Assembly (NCBI GenBank): GCA_045636545.1
Contig: JAZTXR010000053.1
Span: 1-49,990, forward strand
Source of the DNA: HGM04593 sp045636545
GTDB lineage: Bacteria > Bacteroidota > Bacteroidia > Bacteroidales > Bacteroidaceae
Reading direction: 5' to 3'
Length of the DNA: 49,990 nucleotides
The translations under genes were made by a program, and so were the position numbers. The notes below the pieces were generated by a model. It ran no database searches. It saw only the letters and a program-made list of their open reading frames with translations, and had not been told where the DNA came from. Shown here one piece after another: positions 43,219 to 49,990 of the stretch (within the stretch, counting starts at the first letter, position 1; the number at the start of each line of letters is the position of its first letter).

Positions 43219-43971
43219 CTATAACGCAGTTTCATCATTTGTTACTTGTTCACCGGTCAAACCGTAGCGGCGCTGACGGCACTGGTACTCGTATATTGCC
43301 TTGCAGAGCTCCTGCTTGTTGAAATCGGGCCAGAGCACTTCGGTAAAATAGAACTCGGCATACGCAAGCTGCCACAACAGGAAGTTGCTCAATCTCTGCT
43401 CCTTGCCTGTACGTATGAGGAGATCCGGGTCGGGCATGAAAGAGGTTGTCAAAGCACCGTCAATTGTCTCGTCGGTTATCTCATCAAGCCCCAAAGCACC
43501 ATCCTTCACCTTTGAAGCAATGCTGCGCACAGCCTCGGTAAGTTCCCATTTCGAAGAGTAACTCAAAGCCAGCACCAATGTCATTGCATCATTCTTTGCA
43601 GTGCGCTCCACGCAGCCGTTCAGTCGCTCACGCACATTCTCGGGCAACAAACTCATATCACCGATTACACGGAATCCCACGTTGTGCTTGACGAAAAGTT
43701 CCTCCTCCACAGACTCGAAGAGAAGCACCATCAAGGCTGCAACCTCGGCCATCGGACGTTTCCAGTTCTCTGTAGAGAAAGTATATAAGGTCAGATACTT
43801 GACACCAATCTTGAGTGCATCCTCAACCAATTGTCGAACCGCTACAGCACCCGCCTGGTGTCCCTCCTGGCGTTCTTTGCCTCTCAATTGTGCCCAACGG
43901 CCATTGCCGTCCATAATAATGGCTATATGCTGCGGAACCCTCTCCTTGTCTATCATTTCAATATAGTTCAT
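43219..43971 (-). CDS. uppS: Undecaprenyl diphosphate synthase
   Basis: This 250-residue cis-prenyltransferase makes the C55 carrier for peptidoglycan and glycans. The motif HIAIIMDGNGRWAQ (metal Asp D21) and the later TLYTFSTENWKRP, ALSYSSKWEL, DLLIRTGKEQRLSNFLLWQ and EVLWPDF are all present. A shorter start at 43956 (MIDKERVPQH) is also possible. It lies 13 bases downstream of the DUF6089 gene, and bamA begins one base after its stop. The uppS-bamA pairing is conserved. Confidence 0.95.
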   Translation of the reverse strand: MNYIEMIDKERVPQHIAIIMDGNGRWAQLRGKERQEGHQAGAVAVRQLVEDALKIGVKYLTLYTFSTENWKRPMAEVAALMVLLFESVEEELFVKHNVGFRVIGDMSLLPENVRERLNGCVERTAKNDAMTLVLALSYSSKWELTEAVRSIASKVKDGALGLDEITDETIDGALTTSFMPDPDLLIRTGKEQRLSNFLLWQLAYAEFYFTEVLWPDFNKQELCKAIYEYQCRQRRYGLTGEQVTNDETAL

Positions 43972-43984
43972 AGCTATATGTTTA

Positions 43985-44686
43985 CTAATTGTTACATTTT
44001 CTATATTTTGGTGACAAATCGTATGTCAGGAACACCGACAGGAACGAATAGCCATCCTTGTTCTTCATCACTCCGCTCTCAATGCCATAAGGGTCATCGA
44101 GCAGCGCTCCGTTCTTGCGTGTCACATCCAGATTGTCGCTGAATGTGAAACGATAGGAGAGCTCGCAACCAAGATTCAGGCGCGGTGCGACCTTCCATTT
44201 CAACCCGACACCCACCGGTATATTGGGTGTAAGCACATGTTTTGCCGGCGCAGGTGCGTATGTAAGCCCCAACCCTGCAAAAACGTATGGCGCCAACCTG
44301 CGCGACTGCTTGTACCCCACACCGTCACCGTATGCAAGGAAATGGCACTCATACTGCGCTCCAAGCTCATACAATGTGCGGGCAAAAGCGGCATCACCAC
44401 CCGGATAGACATTATCACCTCCGGCAGTGCTGCCCGATATGCGCGCAACCGCAAAATCGGCCTTTACCGCCATTCGCGGGTTTATATTGTAGCGGAACAG
44501 CGCCCCGCCCATTATGCCAAAATTGTCGAGTGGCGAGGAGTAGTTGGTATCGCCGTAATAAGTGCCCCCCCCCACCATCGCACCCACCTCATAGCGGTAT
44601 TCTAACCCGTCGGCACGCACGCCGGCAACAAAGCACAACATCATTGCACCCAGCAGCACCCTACGCACCGGAACAGAGATACCCAT
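43985..44686 (-). CDS. DUF6089 outer membrane beta-barrel protein
   Basis: The 233-residue protein has a signal peptide (MGISVPVRRVLLGAMMLCFVAGVRA), followed by beta-strand rich sequence with GAMVGGGTYYGDTNYSSPLDNFGIMGG, ELGAQYECHFLAYGDG, APYVFAGLGLTYAPA, and a C-terminal AFLTYDLSPKY segment with aromatic residues at the end. This is the DUF6089 (OmpA-barrel like) family. It lies in the bam operon between the DUF6242 lipoprotein (1 base apart) and uppS (13 bases). The function is unknown, but the context points to envelope assembly. It may be an adhesin-like or structural barrel. Confidence 0.82.
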   Translation of the reverse strand: MGISVPVRRVLLGAMMLCFVAGVRADGLEYRYEVGAMVGGGTYYGDTNYSSPLDNFGIMGGALFRYNINPRMAVKADFAVARISGSTAGGDNVYPGGDAAFARTLYELGAQYECHFLAYGDGVGYKQSRRLAPYVFAGLGLTYAPAPAKHVLTPNIPVGVGLKWKVAPRLNLGCELSYRFTFSDNLDVTRKNGALLDDPYGIESGVMKNKDGYSFLSVFLTYDLSPKYRKCNN

Positions 44687-44687
44687 A

Positions 44688-46043
44688 TTATCTATTCTTA
44701 AAACCCAAACGGTTAATCAACCCTTTCCAGACAACACTATTCTTTTCACCCGCGCACACAATCCACATGAAATTGCCCGAGTCGACCGTCGCAGCAAACT
44801 GCGCATCCTTTCCCTGCAGAGCAGCAGGCATACGCTGATAGAAACCCTCGGGAACTTTCCATGTAATTCCGTTGTCGCGCGAGATGTAGAACGACGAGAA
44901 GGCCTTGACAGTCTCGCCCTGAGCCACACCTGTGCCACCGAATGCATAGAGGAAATCATCGTATCTTACCACGGCCAACCCCTCCAATGACGGACAGGGG
45001 TATGCACCGCTCTCATATCTTGTCCATCTATCCTCGGTAGAGAGTCTGCTCCACACTGCCGGCACGCCATCCATTGCCTCAGTAGTGTAGCCCACCAGCA
45101 TATAGCGCACAATACTTTTGTTATGTTTCAAAGTATAGGAAGCAATGGAGACACCATAAAGCGGAAAACCCTCGGGGAGTGCGCCGGCGCTCTCATAATT
45201 CACGCCATCAACAGTTGTCAGCAACTCACTGCCGGTCGCCACCCACATCTTGTCATCGCTATCCGAAGCTCCAACTATTGCAACAGCACCGCTGCACGCA
45301 TGGCACAAAGACCACTCTATTGCATTGTGCGAAGTGTAGATACCATCAGCAGCCACAAGATATAGCGCCCCGCCAAAAAGCTGCACGGTAGAGAGGTTGG
45401 CTGTTGCAGGCAAGCCCTCCAAAGGAGCTATGCAGAATGATGGAACGCCACCCAAAGGCGATGTGGCAACCACCGGTATACCATTTTCCTCGCCAAACAG
45501 GCACAACTCGCCGTTGTATTCTATGGCACGCAACGGAAGGATTGCACTGTCCAGGCTATCCATTCTCCACACCATCATTTCAGGCTCTACCTGATGAACA
45601 TTGACCGAAATGGTATAATCCTTGTGATGCTCCGAATCCAATGAAGTCACACGGAACTTGCGCGGTGTGGTGAAGTCGATTGAATCGGTCGAGAGAAAAG
45701 ACTCATACAGGCCGGTACTATCGTTCAGTACGGTTGCATAACCCGAGAGACCCATATTCACGACAACCTTGTCGACCTTTGTAGCAAAAGGCAATGAATC
45801 GGCATTATACACCAGACCGGCAGCCTGGTCAATGGAAAAGGACAGCGAACTACCTGTGATTGTTTTTGTTTCAAATGTATCCACGCCCTCGGCTGTGAAT
45901 GTGGGATATTTTGATTTAAGGTCACCAATGCTGAAAGACTTCAGTATTGCATAGGGAGACAGCTCCCCCTCCTCGGTGTCATTGAAGCAGGAGGTCGCAA
46001 CAAACATCAACATTGACAAACATATCGCCAGACTCTTTTTCAT
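44688..46043 (-). CDS. DUF6242 lipoprotein, beta-propeller-like
   Basis: The 451-residue protein starts with a lipoprotein signal (MKKSLAICLSMLMFVATSC; lipobox ATSC, Cys19), followed by an acidic region, a DUF6242-type N-terminal domain (about 25-160) and a region of repeated Gly, Trp and Ser elements (EWSLCHACSG, VNYESAGALPEGFPLYGV, YESGAYPCPSL, DNGITWKVPEGFYQRM), like sialidase or propeller blades. It is likely exposed on the outer membrane. The start at 46043 is chosen over 46067 for the lipobox. A -7 box lies at 46072-46079. It heads the DUF6242-DUF6089-uppS-bamA-ompH-murI block. Confidence 0.83.
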   Translation of the reverse strand: MKKSLAICLSMLMFVATSCFNDTEEGELSPYAILKSFSIGDLKSKYPTFTAEGVDTFETKTITGSSLSFSIDQAAGLVYNADSLPFATKVDKVVVNMGLSGYATVLNDSTGLYESFLSTDSIDFTTPRKFRVTSLDSEHHKDYTISVNVHQVEPEMMVWRMDSLDSAILPLRAIEYNGELCLFGEENGIPVVATSPLGGVPSFCIAPLEGLPATANLSTVQLFGGALYLVAADGIYTSHNAIEWSLCHACSGAVAIVGASDSDDKMWVATGSELLTTVDGVNYESAGALPEGFPLYGVSIASYTLKHNKSIVRYMLVGYTTEAMDGVPAVWSRLSTEDRWTRYESGAYPCPSLEGLAVVRYDDFLYAFGGTGVAQGETVKAFSSFYISRDNGITWKVPEGFYQRMPAALQGKDAQFAATVDSGNFMWIVCAGEKNSVVWKGLINRLGFKNR

Positions 46044-46071
46044 ACAAATTGTGCACTTTACGTTCAATTTG

Positions 46072-46079
46072 CAAAAATA
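46072..46079 (-). promoter_or_regulatory. -7 box of the DUF6242-bamA-murI block
   Basis: The minus strand reads TATTTTTGC, a TAnnTTTG match, 28 bases ahead of the DUF6242 start codon. No clean -33 TTTG is found. Confidence 0.5.
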
Positions 46080-46136
46080 GCAACATTTTTTGGTTTATGC
46101 GACATTTATGGCGCCATTTATAATATTTTAAAATAA

Positions 46137-47219
46137 TTAAGGGGTTTTTAGCCTATGGAAACAGAGGATTCGGTTACCTGCAATGCTCTCCTCGGAACAA
46201 GGTCTGTACGGGGCAAGCGACGGAGCCACCACTCCACTGCCAAGTTCCAGCGAGGGATTAATCTCCACGCGCGCCTCGTCCCAAAGTGAAGCGTTGATGA
46301 ATGACTGAAGAACCGTCGCACCACCCTCTACAAGCAGGCTGTCAATCTTGCAGGCATTCAAGTGCGAGAGAATCTGTGGAAGGACAGGCTCACAGAAGTC
46401 AAGCACAACCTGTTCGACATTTTTACCAAACTTGCCATCCTTTTCGCAAGCAGTATAAATGACGGTAGGCAATGCACCGTCAAAAATTTTCAAATCGGCA
46501 GGCAGCATACCGGCCTTGTCAATCACAAGCCTCAGAGGCGCACGTCCCGCCCAATGACGTATGTCGAGCGAAGGGTTATCGAGCAGCGCAGTGTGACGGC
46601 CTACAAGTATGGCCCCACTGCGTGCGCGCAACTTATGCACAGCCACCTGCGACACCGGAGAGGATATCTTCACAGCCTCGCCACCCTCGCGCAACAGGTC
46701 GATGAATCCGTCGGTACTCTGCGCCCACTTCAAGGTCACGTATGGACGTTTATGCAGCTGTGCTGTAAAAAAAGCACGATTTAATCGGGAACATTCCTCC
46801 TCCAGCACCCCCACTTTCACATCAATGCCGGCAGCACGCATACGTTCAATACCGGCACCATTGACCTGTGTGTTCGGGTCGGTTGAACCAATGACCACAC
46901 GCGGTATTCCACGGGCAATTATCATATCGCAACAAGGCGGTGTCTTGCCATAGTGCGAACAGGGCTCAAGAGTGACATACATTGTCGAGCGGCCAAGCAG
47001 CGCCTTGTCCGCTTCGGCTACAGAATTCACGGCATTGACCTCGGCGTGCGGCTCACCCGCACGTATATGATACCCCTCGCCTATTATTCGGCCATCACAT
47101 ACAATCACCGCACCCACCATAGGGTTGGGCGAAGTGCTTCCCGCACCACACCTTGCAAGCTGCAGACAGCGGCGCATATATAGTTCGTCAACAGTCACCA
47201 TTTGTAAATATTTTTCCAC
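46137..47219 (-). CDS. ribD: Bifunctional riboflavin biosynthesis protein RibD
   Basis: This 360-residue enzyme deaminates and then reduces the pyrimidine intermediate of riboflavin synthesis. The zinc-binding deaminase is in the N-terminal half (H58-A-E60 in GEPHAEVNAV and C87, C96 in EPCSHYGKTPPCC), with PNPMVGAVIV. The reductase domain begins near residue 150 (RPYVTLKWAQSTDGFID) and ends with LLVEGGATVLQSF. A shorter start at 47201 is possible. It is downstream of the phosphoesterase gene (8 bases). No FMN riboswitch is visible because the gene is internal to a transcript. Confidence 0.94.
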   Translation of the reverse strand: MEKYLQMVTVDELYMRRCLQLARCGAGSTSPNPMVGAVIVCDGRIIGEGYHIRAGEPHAEVNAVNSVAEADKALLGRSTMYVTLEPCSHYGKTPPCCDMIIARGIPRVVIGSTDPNTQVNGAGIERMRAAGIDVKVGVLEEECSRLNRAFFTAQLHKRPYVTLKWAQSTDGFIDLLREGGEAVKISSPVSQVAVHKLRARSGAILVGRHTALLDNPSLDIRHWAGRAPLRLVIDKAGMLPADLKIFDGALPTVIYTACEKDGKFGKNVEQVVLDFCEPVLPQILSHLNACKIDSLLVEGGATVLQSFINASLWDEARVEINPSLELGSGVVAPSLAPYRPCSEESIAGNRILCFHRLKTP

Positions 47220-47227
47220 TCACCCCT

Positions 47228-48052
47228 TTACTTTTTATATTTCAATGTCACTATAACAATCTCGCTGGGCACACAGAAGCGCACCTTGCGCCTCGATGTT
47301 CCCACGCCATTGGTCGTTATTATCGTCGTGCCATTTGTGGTCCTGTTCCTGCCACGCAGAAAGCGCCTGCCGTAACGTGTATTCTTTACAGGTGTATAAA
47401 GCCCGAAGAGAGACACCTGCCCGCCGTGCGTATGCCCGGCAAAGGCCAAATCGGCAGTTATTGAATTGTGCTCGACAAAATCGGGGTTATGGCTGAGAAA
47501 TACAACAAACTCAGAGTGGCCGAAACGTTCCATATATTTTGCAAAAAGCGAATCCTCTACAAAACTGTCATACACCCCGGCAACACTGATTTCACCACCG
47601 TCATCAAACAACATAAATTGCGCCCAACCATCAAGTAAGCATATACCGTACCTATCCATCGCCTGCCTTATAAGCTGTTCGTTACGCTTATCATGATTGC
47701 CGAGAACCGCAAATGTATTGCACGGCCTTATTGTCGAAAGCGATTTAAAGAGCACATCTATGGAATCCGCATCCGTAACATAATCGCCGCCAAGGAGCAA
47801 TATATCGGGCGACTCCTCCTGCAGCCTGCACACAAGTTTTCCCAAACGCTTATGGGTAAAAAGGCTTGGATAGTGCAAATCCGATATAAAGGCAATCTTA
47901 TACTCATCGAGTTCCTTTGGTACAGACTCCTCGGCGAATGTGTAGCGTTTCACACGCCCCACTCCATTGGGCGACAACGTGGCACAAGATGAAAGAAGCA
48001 GCATTACTGCTGCCAAAATCATCACATGCATGAAACGCCTTTCAGCCCTCAT
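47228..48052 (-). CDS. Metallophosphoesterase lipoprotein
   Basis: This 274-residue protein has a signal with a lipobox (MRAERRFMHVMILAAVMLLLSSCAT, LSSC), so it is probably a lipoprotein. The calcineurin-like metal motifs are IAFISDLHYP (D-x-H), GGDYVTD, LGNHDKR (GNHD) and FLSHNP with AGHTHGGQ (GHTH). It most resembles UDP-2,3-diacylglucosamine or YaeI-like phosphodiesterases; its substrate is not visible. Its start overlaps the ispF stop as ATGA (48049-48052), which fixes the start at 48052 and suggests coupling. Confidence 0.88.
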   Translation of the reverse strand: MRAERRFMHVMILAAVMLLLSSCATLSPNGVGRVKRYTFAEESVPKELDEYKIAFISDLHYPSLFTHKRLGKLVCRLQEESPDILLLGGDYVTDADSIDVLFKSLSTIRPCNTFAVLGNHDKRNEQLIRQAMDRYGICLLDGWAQFMLFDDGGEISVAGVYDSFVEDSLFAKYMERFGHSEFVVFLSHNPDFVEHNSITADLAFAGHTHGGQVSLFGLYTPVKNTRYGRRFLRGRNRTTNGTTIITTNGVGTSRRKVRFCVPSEIVIVTLKYKK

Positions 48053-48522
48053 TTGCATATAAGCACAGTTGCGTATGCGGTTATACCCTCCTTGCGCCCC
48101 TCGAAACCGAGTTTTTCAGTGGTGGTGGCTTTCACAGACACGCAATCCACATCAATACCAAGCACATCGGCCATTGTCTGTTGCATTGCCGGGATGTGAG
48201 GATTCAGTTTGGGCGCCTGGGCAGCAACCGTCGAGTCTATGTTGCCTATCGTATAACCCTTCTCATTCAACAGCTCGGCTGTGCGGCGCAGGAGAATCTT
48301 GCTGTCAATGTTCAGGAACTCGTCGGAGTTGTCGGGGAACTGATAACCAATGTCGCGCAGATTGGCAGCACCAAGTAACGCATCACAGATGGCGTGTATC
48401 AGTACGTCGGCATCGGAATGCCCTGCCAAGCCATACTCGTATGGAATTTTCACACCACCTATCCAAAGGTCGCGGTTCTCTACAAATTTATGCACATCTA
48501 TTCCAAAACCTACACGTATCAT
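48049..48522 (-). CDS. ispF: 2-C-methyl-D-erythritol 2,4-cyclodiphosphate synthase
   Basis: This 157-residue enzyme makes a cyclic diphosphate in the MEP isoprenoid pathway, upstream of UppS substrates. MIRVGFGIDVHKF has the metal Asp and His (D9, H11); GLAGHSDADVLIHAICDALLGA, DIGYQFPD and NIDSTVAAQAPKLNPH are present. The open frame begins upstream at 48546, but 48522 is the family start. It begins 20 bases after the porV stop, and its stop overlaps the next start. The porV-ispF neighbourhood matches P. gingivalis order. Confidence 0.95.
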   Translation of the reverse strand: MIRVGFGIDVHKFVENRDLWIGGVKIPYEYGLAGHSDADVLIHAICDALLGAANLRDIGYQFPDNSDEFLNIDSKILLRRTAELLNEKGYTIGNIDSTVAAQAPKLNPHIPAMQQTMADVLGIDVDCVSVKATTTEKLGFEGRKEGITAYATVLICK

Positions 48523-48542
48523 AGTATAATAACTGATTACAT

Positions 48543-49736
48543 TCAACGTCTGAACAAGTCTCTCAAGCCATCCATATCGAACGAAAGCGAGAAACGCAGA
48601 GTCTGGTCGAGCGGGTTGCTCTGCGCAGTAGATATGAGATAGGCCGCATCGAGCGAGAATACACTCATGCGGAATCCCGCACCCAAGGTAAAATACTTTC
48701 TGTTTCCCTTGTATGCATCCTCGTAGTGGTAACCGGCACGCAACGAGAACTGTTGGTTATAGCAATATTCAACACCGACACCGCCATAAATCTCCCTCAG
48801 CTCCTCCTGAAAACCACCCGGAGCATCGGCAAACGACTTGAATATACCGGTGATTGGCGATATGTCATTGTAACCTGTTCCGTCAAGCCAAGCCTGATAT
48901 TCGGAGTAGCGGCTTTCATCATCCACGCCAGGAGCAGGGTTCTCCTCGAGGAACTGGTCATACGATGGTTTTGTGGGTACCAACAGTTTGTTGAGGTCGA
49001 GGCTGACAGAAAGTGTATTGTACTCGTCGAACGGCAACAGCAACGAAGCACCCAATCGCAAGTTGGTGGGAATAAATTCGTTGGTTGCACCACCGTCGTA
49101 TGAAATTTTTGTACCAATGTTCGAAATATTCATACCCAAGCCAAACAGACATTCGCGGTTACCCATCAGCACATACTTGTTGTAGTAGAGCGCAATGTCG
49201 GCTGCAAAGGCATTTCCGGGCGACATATCCTCTGTGTAGTCATACTGCAGGTCGCTGAAGATGTATCGCAGGCCGATTGCTGCCGAGAAAGTCTCGGAGA
49301 GCATACGCGAGTAGGCAACATCAAAAGCCATCTCGTATGGTTTTATTGTCATCTCGTTCTCCACGAACACCTCACCAAGCGAGAAGTATGTCAACGAAGC
49401 ACTGAGTGCCGAGTAATCGCCAATACGGTAGAAACCCGCGAGGTTCACAAGGTCAATGTCACTTACCAACTGGCGCAACCACGGCGTATAGGACATCGAC
49501 ACACCCGCACGTGCAATATTGAAAGGGTACTTTGCAGGGTTCCAGTACTGCGAGTTGGCATCGGGTTCGGTTGCCGCACCCACGTCGCCAAGAGCACCGG
49601 CACGGGCATCGGGCGCAATGGAAAGTGAAGTCACACCGGTGTACACTGGGTTGAACTGTGTCTTTGCATCCTGCGCAAGGGCAGGAATGGCCAACACGGC
49701 CAAAAGAAGGACTGCTACTATATTTCTCTTTGTCAT
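48543..49736 (-). CDS. porV: Type IX secretion outer membrane protein PorV
   Basis: This 397-residue barrel protein has a signal peptide (MTKRNIVAVLLLAVLAIPALAQ) and the hallmark start NPVYTGVTSLSIAPDARAGALGDVGAATEPDANSQYWNPAKY (split here, about residues 28-70), a FadL/PorV-family feature. It continues with a C-terminal barrel ending in FSLSFDMDGLRDLFRR. PorV (LptO) shuttles folded cargo from the translocon to the attachment complex for type IX secretion. The start at 49736 is preferred to 49775 for the signal peptide. A repeat element and a hairpin (49754-49772) lie upstream. The ispF neighbour supports it. Confidence 0.9.
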   Translation of the reverse strand: MTKRNIVAVLLLAVLAIPALAQDAKTQFNPVYTGVTSLSIAPDARAGALGDVGAATEPDANSQYWNPAKYPFNIARAGVSMSYTPWLRQLVSDIDLVNLAGFYRIGDYSALSASLTYFSLGEVFVENEMTIKPYEMAFDVAYSRMLSETFSAAIGLRYIFSDLQYDYTEDMSPGNAFAADIALYYNKYVLMGNRECLFGLGMNISNIGTKISYDGGATNEFIPTNLRLGASLLLPFDEYNTLSVSLDLNKLLVPTKPSYDQFLEENPAPGVDDESRYSEYQAWLDGTGYNDISPITGIFKSFADAPGGFQEELREIYGGVGVEYCYNQQFSLRAGYHYEDAYKGNRKYFTLGAGFRMSVFSLDAAYLISTAQSNPLDQTLRFSLSFDMDGLRDLFRR

Positions 49737-49753
49737 ATCCGTTTTGTTTTGCA

Positions 49754-49772
49754 CCGCAGGACCGCCCTGCGG
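49754..49772 (-). other. Hairpin in the porV leader
   Basis: CCGCAGG (49754-49760) pairs with CCTGCGG (49766-49772), with a 5-base loop, between the repeat element and the porV start. The minus-strand transcript runs TTTTGTTTTG after it, a weak terminator or attenuator-like layout. Confidence 0.5.
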
Positions 49773-49775
49773 CAT

Positions 49776-49990
49776 TTAGAAGCTGTTTAAATTTATAAGA
49801 AAATATATTCTCATAGAAGCTGATAGTTTCGCCGTTTTTTATGTTCAAAAATGTCTGTTTCTTTCTTTTTTGCGGTTACATAGCCCGCTGTGACTACGTC
49901 CAACTGCCTTGCGCTCGGCAAAGTAAATGAATTTCATTTGCACTCGCTTAACCGGCACTTTGCGCCCTTAAAAAATAAACAAACATCCTA
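49776..49990 (-). repeat. Dispersed MITE-like element, second copy, cut by the window edge
   Basis: The minus strand of this segment matches the body of the 6404-6663 copy. Its right end (TATAAATTTAAACAGCTTCTAA, read in two parts) is the exact inverse of the AGAAGCTGTTTAAATTTATA left end seen in the first copy, which supports terminal inverted repeats. It runs out of the window at 49990. It points the same way relative to porV as the first copy does to pgpH. Confidence 0.8.

Noticed and set aside
46137..47219. FMN riboswitch ahead of ribD
   Set aside because: ribD follows the phosphoesterase gene by only 8 bases, leaving no room for the aptamer, and no matching fold is seen upstream.
1..49990. 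CRISPR arrays, prophage, rRNA operon, intact transposases, toxin-antitoxin pairs
   Set aside because: No regularly spaced repeats, phage structural genes, rRNA, transposase motifs or paired small toxin genes were seen.

Overview
The window is chromosomal DNA of a Bacteroidales bacterium, most like the Prevotella / Paraprevotella / Bacteroides group. The support is: a PorV-type outer-membrane protein of the type IX secretion system next to ispF; the order uppS-bamA-ompH-ompH-murI; rpsU-xerC-hpf running into a tRNA-Thr/Tyr/Gly/Thr cluster, which in this group normally leads to tuf just outside the left edge; class I fumarase and malate dehydrogenase of Bacteroides type; fused SecDF; single-domain RlmL; and Bacteroidetes-type promoters (TTTG, about 19 bases, TAnnTTTG) ahead of many genes, with almost no Shine-Dalgarno sequences. 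The species cannot be fixed from the sequence alone. Almost all of it is conserved housekeeping sequence; there is no prophage, CRISPR array, rRNA operon or intact insertion sequence.

Layout. 0-0.5 kb: tRNA cluster (minus). 0.6-2.3 kb: rpsU-xerC-hpf (minus). 2.3-6.3 kb: mdh, and gltX-waaA (minus). 6.3-9.7 kb: a 260-bp repeat element in front of a PgpH-type 7TM-HD cyclic-di-AMP phosphodiesterase, translationally coupled to an apparently N-terminally shortened DUF2851 protein (plus). 9.8-14.5 kb: secDF and two tandem rhomboid proteases (minus). 14.8-21.9 kb: argS-rnhA, two LtaS-like alkaline-phosphatase-superfamily membrane enzymes and a radical SAM protein (plus operon). 21.9-26.3 kb: rlmL-purD, an unknown membrane protein and a VTT/YqaA-type protein (minus operon). 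26.5-27.5 kb: lytic transglycosylase (plus). 27.5-30.6 kb: hflX and fumarase (minus). 30.6-31.4 kb: the only decayed intergenic patch, with repeat debris and an intact 52-residue membrane microprotein gene. 31.5-35.4 kb: a TPR lipoprotein with dprA, and xerD (minus). 35.5-37.7 kb: O-methyltransferase, rbfA and a LolC/E-type permease (plus). 37.7-49.7 kb: a long minus-strand envelope cluster, porV-ispF-phosphoesterase-ribD, then DUF6242-DUF6089-uppS-bamA-three ompH/Skp-murI.

How the genes work together. Envelope assembly is the main theme: KDO transfer to lipid A (waaA), undecaprenyl diphosphate synthesis (uppS), D-glutamate for peptidoglycan (murI), barrel insertion (bamA) with Skp-like chaperones, Sec export (secDF), lipoprotein release (LolC/E-like), peptidoglycan turnover (MltD-like), type IX secretion (porV) and LtaS-like enzymes. 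Translation and ribosome genes (gltX, argS, rpsU, hpf, rbfA, hflX, rlmL, tRNAs) are interleaved.

The most unusual signal is a dispersed non-coding repeat with AGAAGCTGTTTAAA-type inverted ends. It is present as a full copy (6404-6663), a copy cut by the right edge (49776-49990), an internally deleted copy (31009-31094) and a solo end (35400-35426). All four lie upstream of a gene, in the same orientation relative to that gene, and the full copy lies between a promoter and its gene. It looks like a MITE-like element that may double as a 5' leader.
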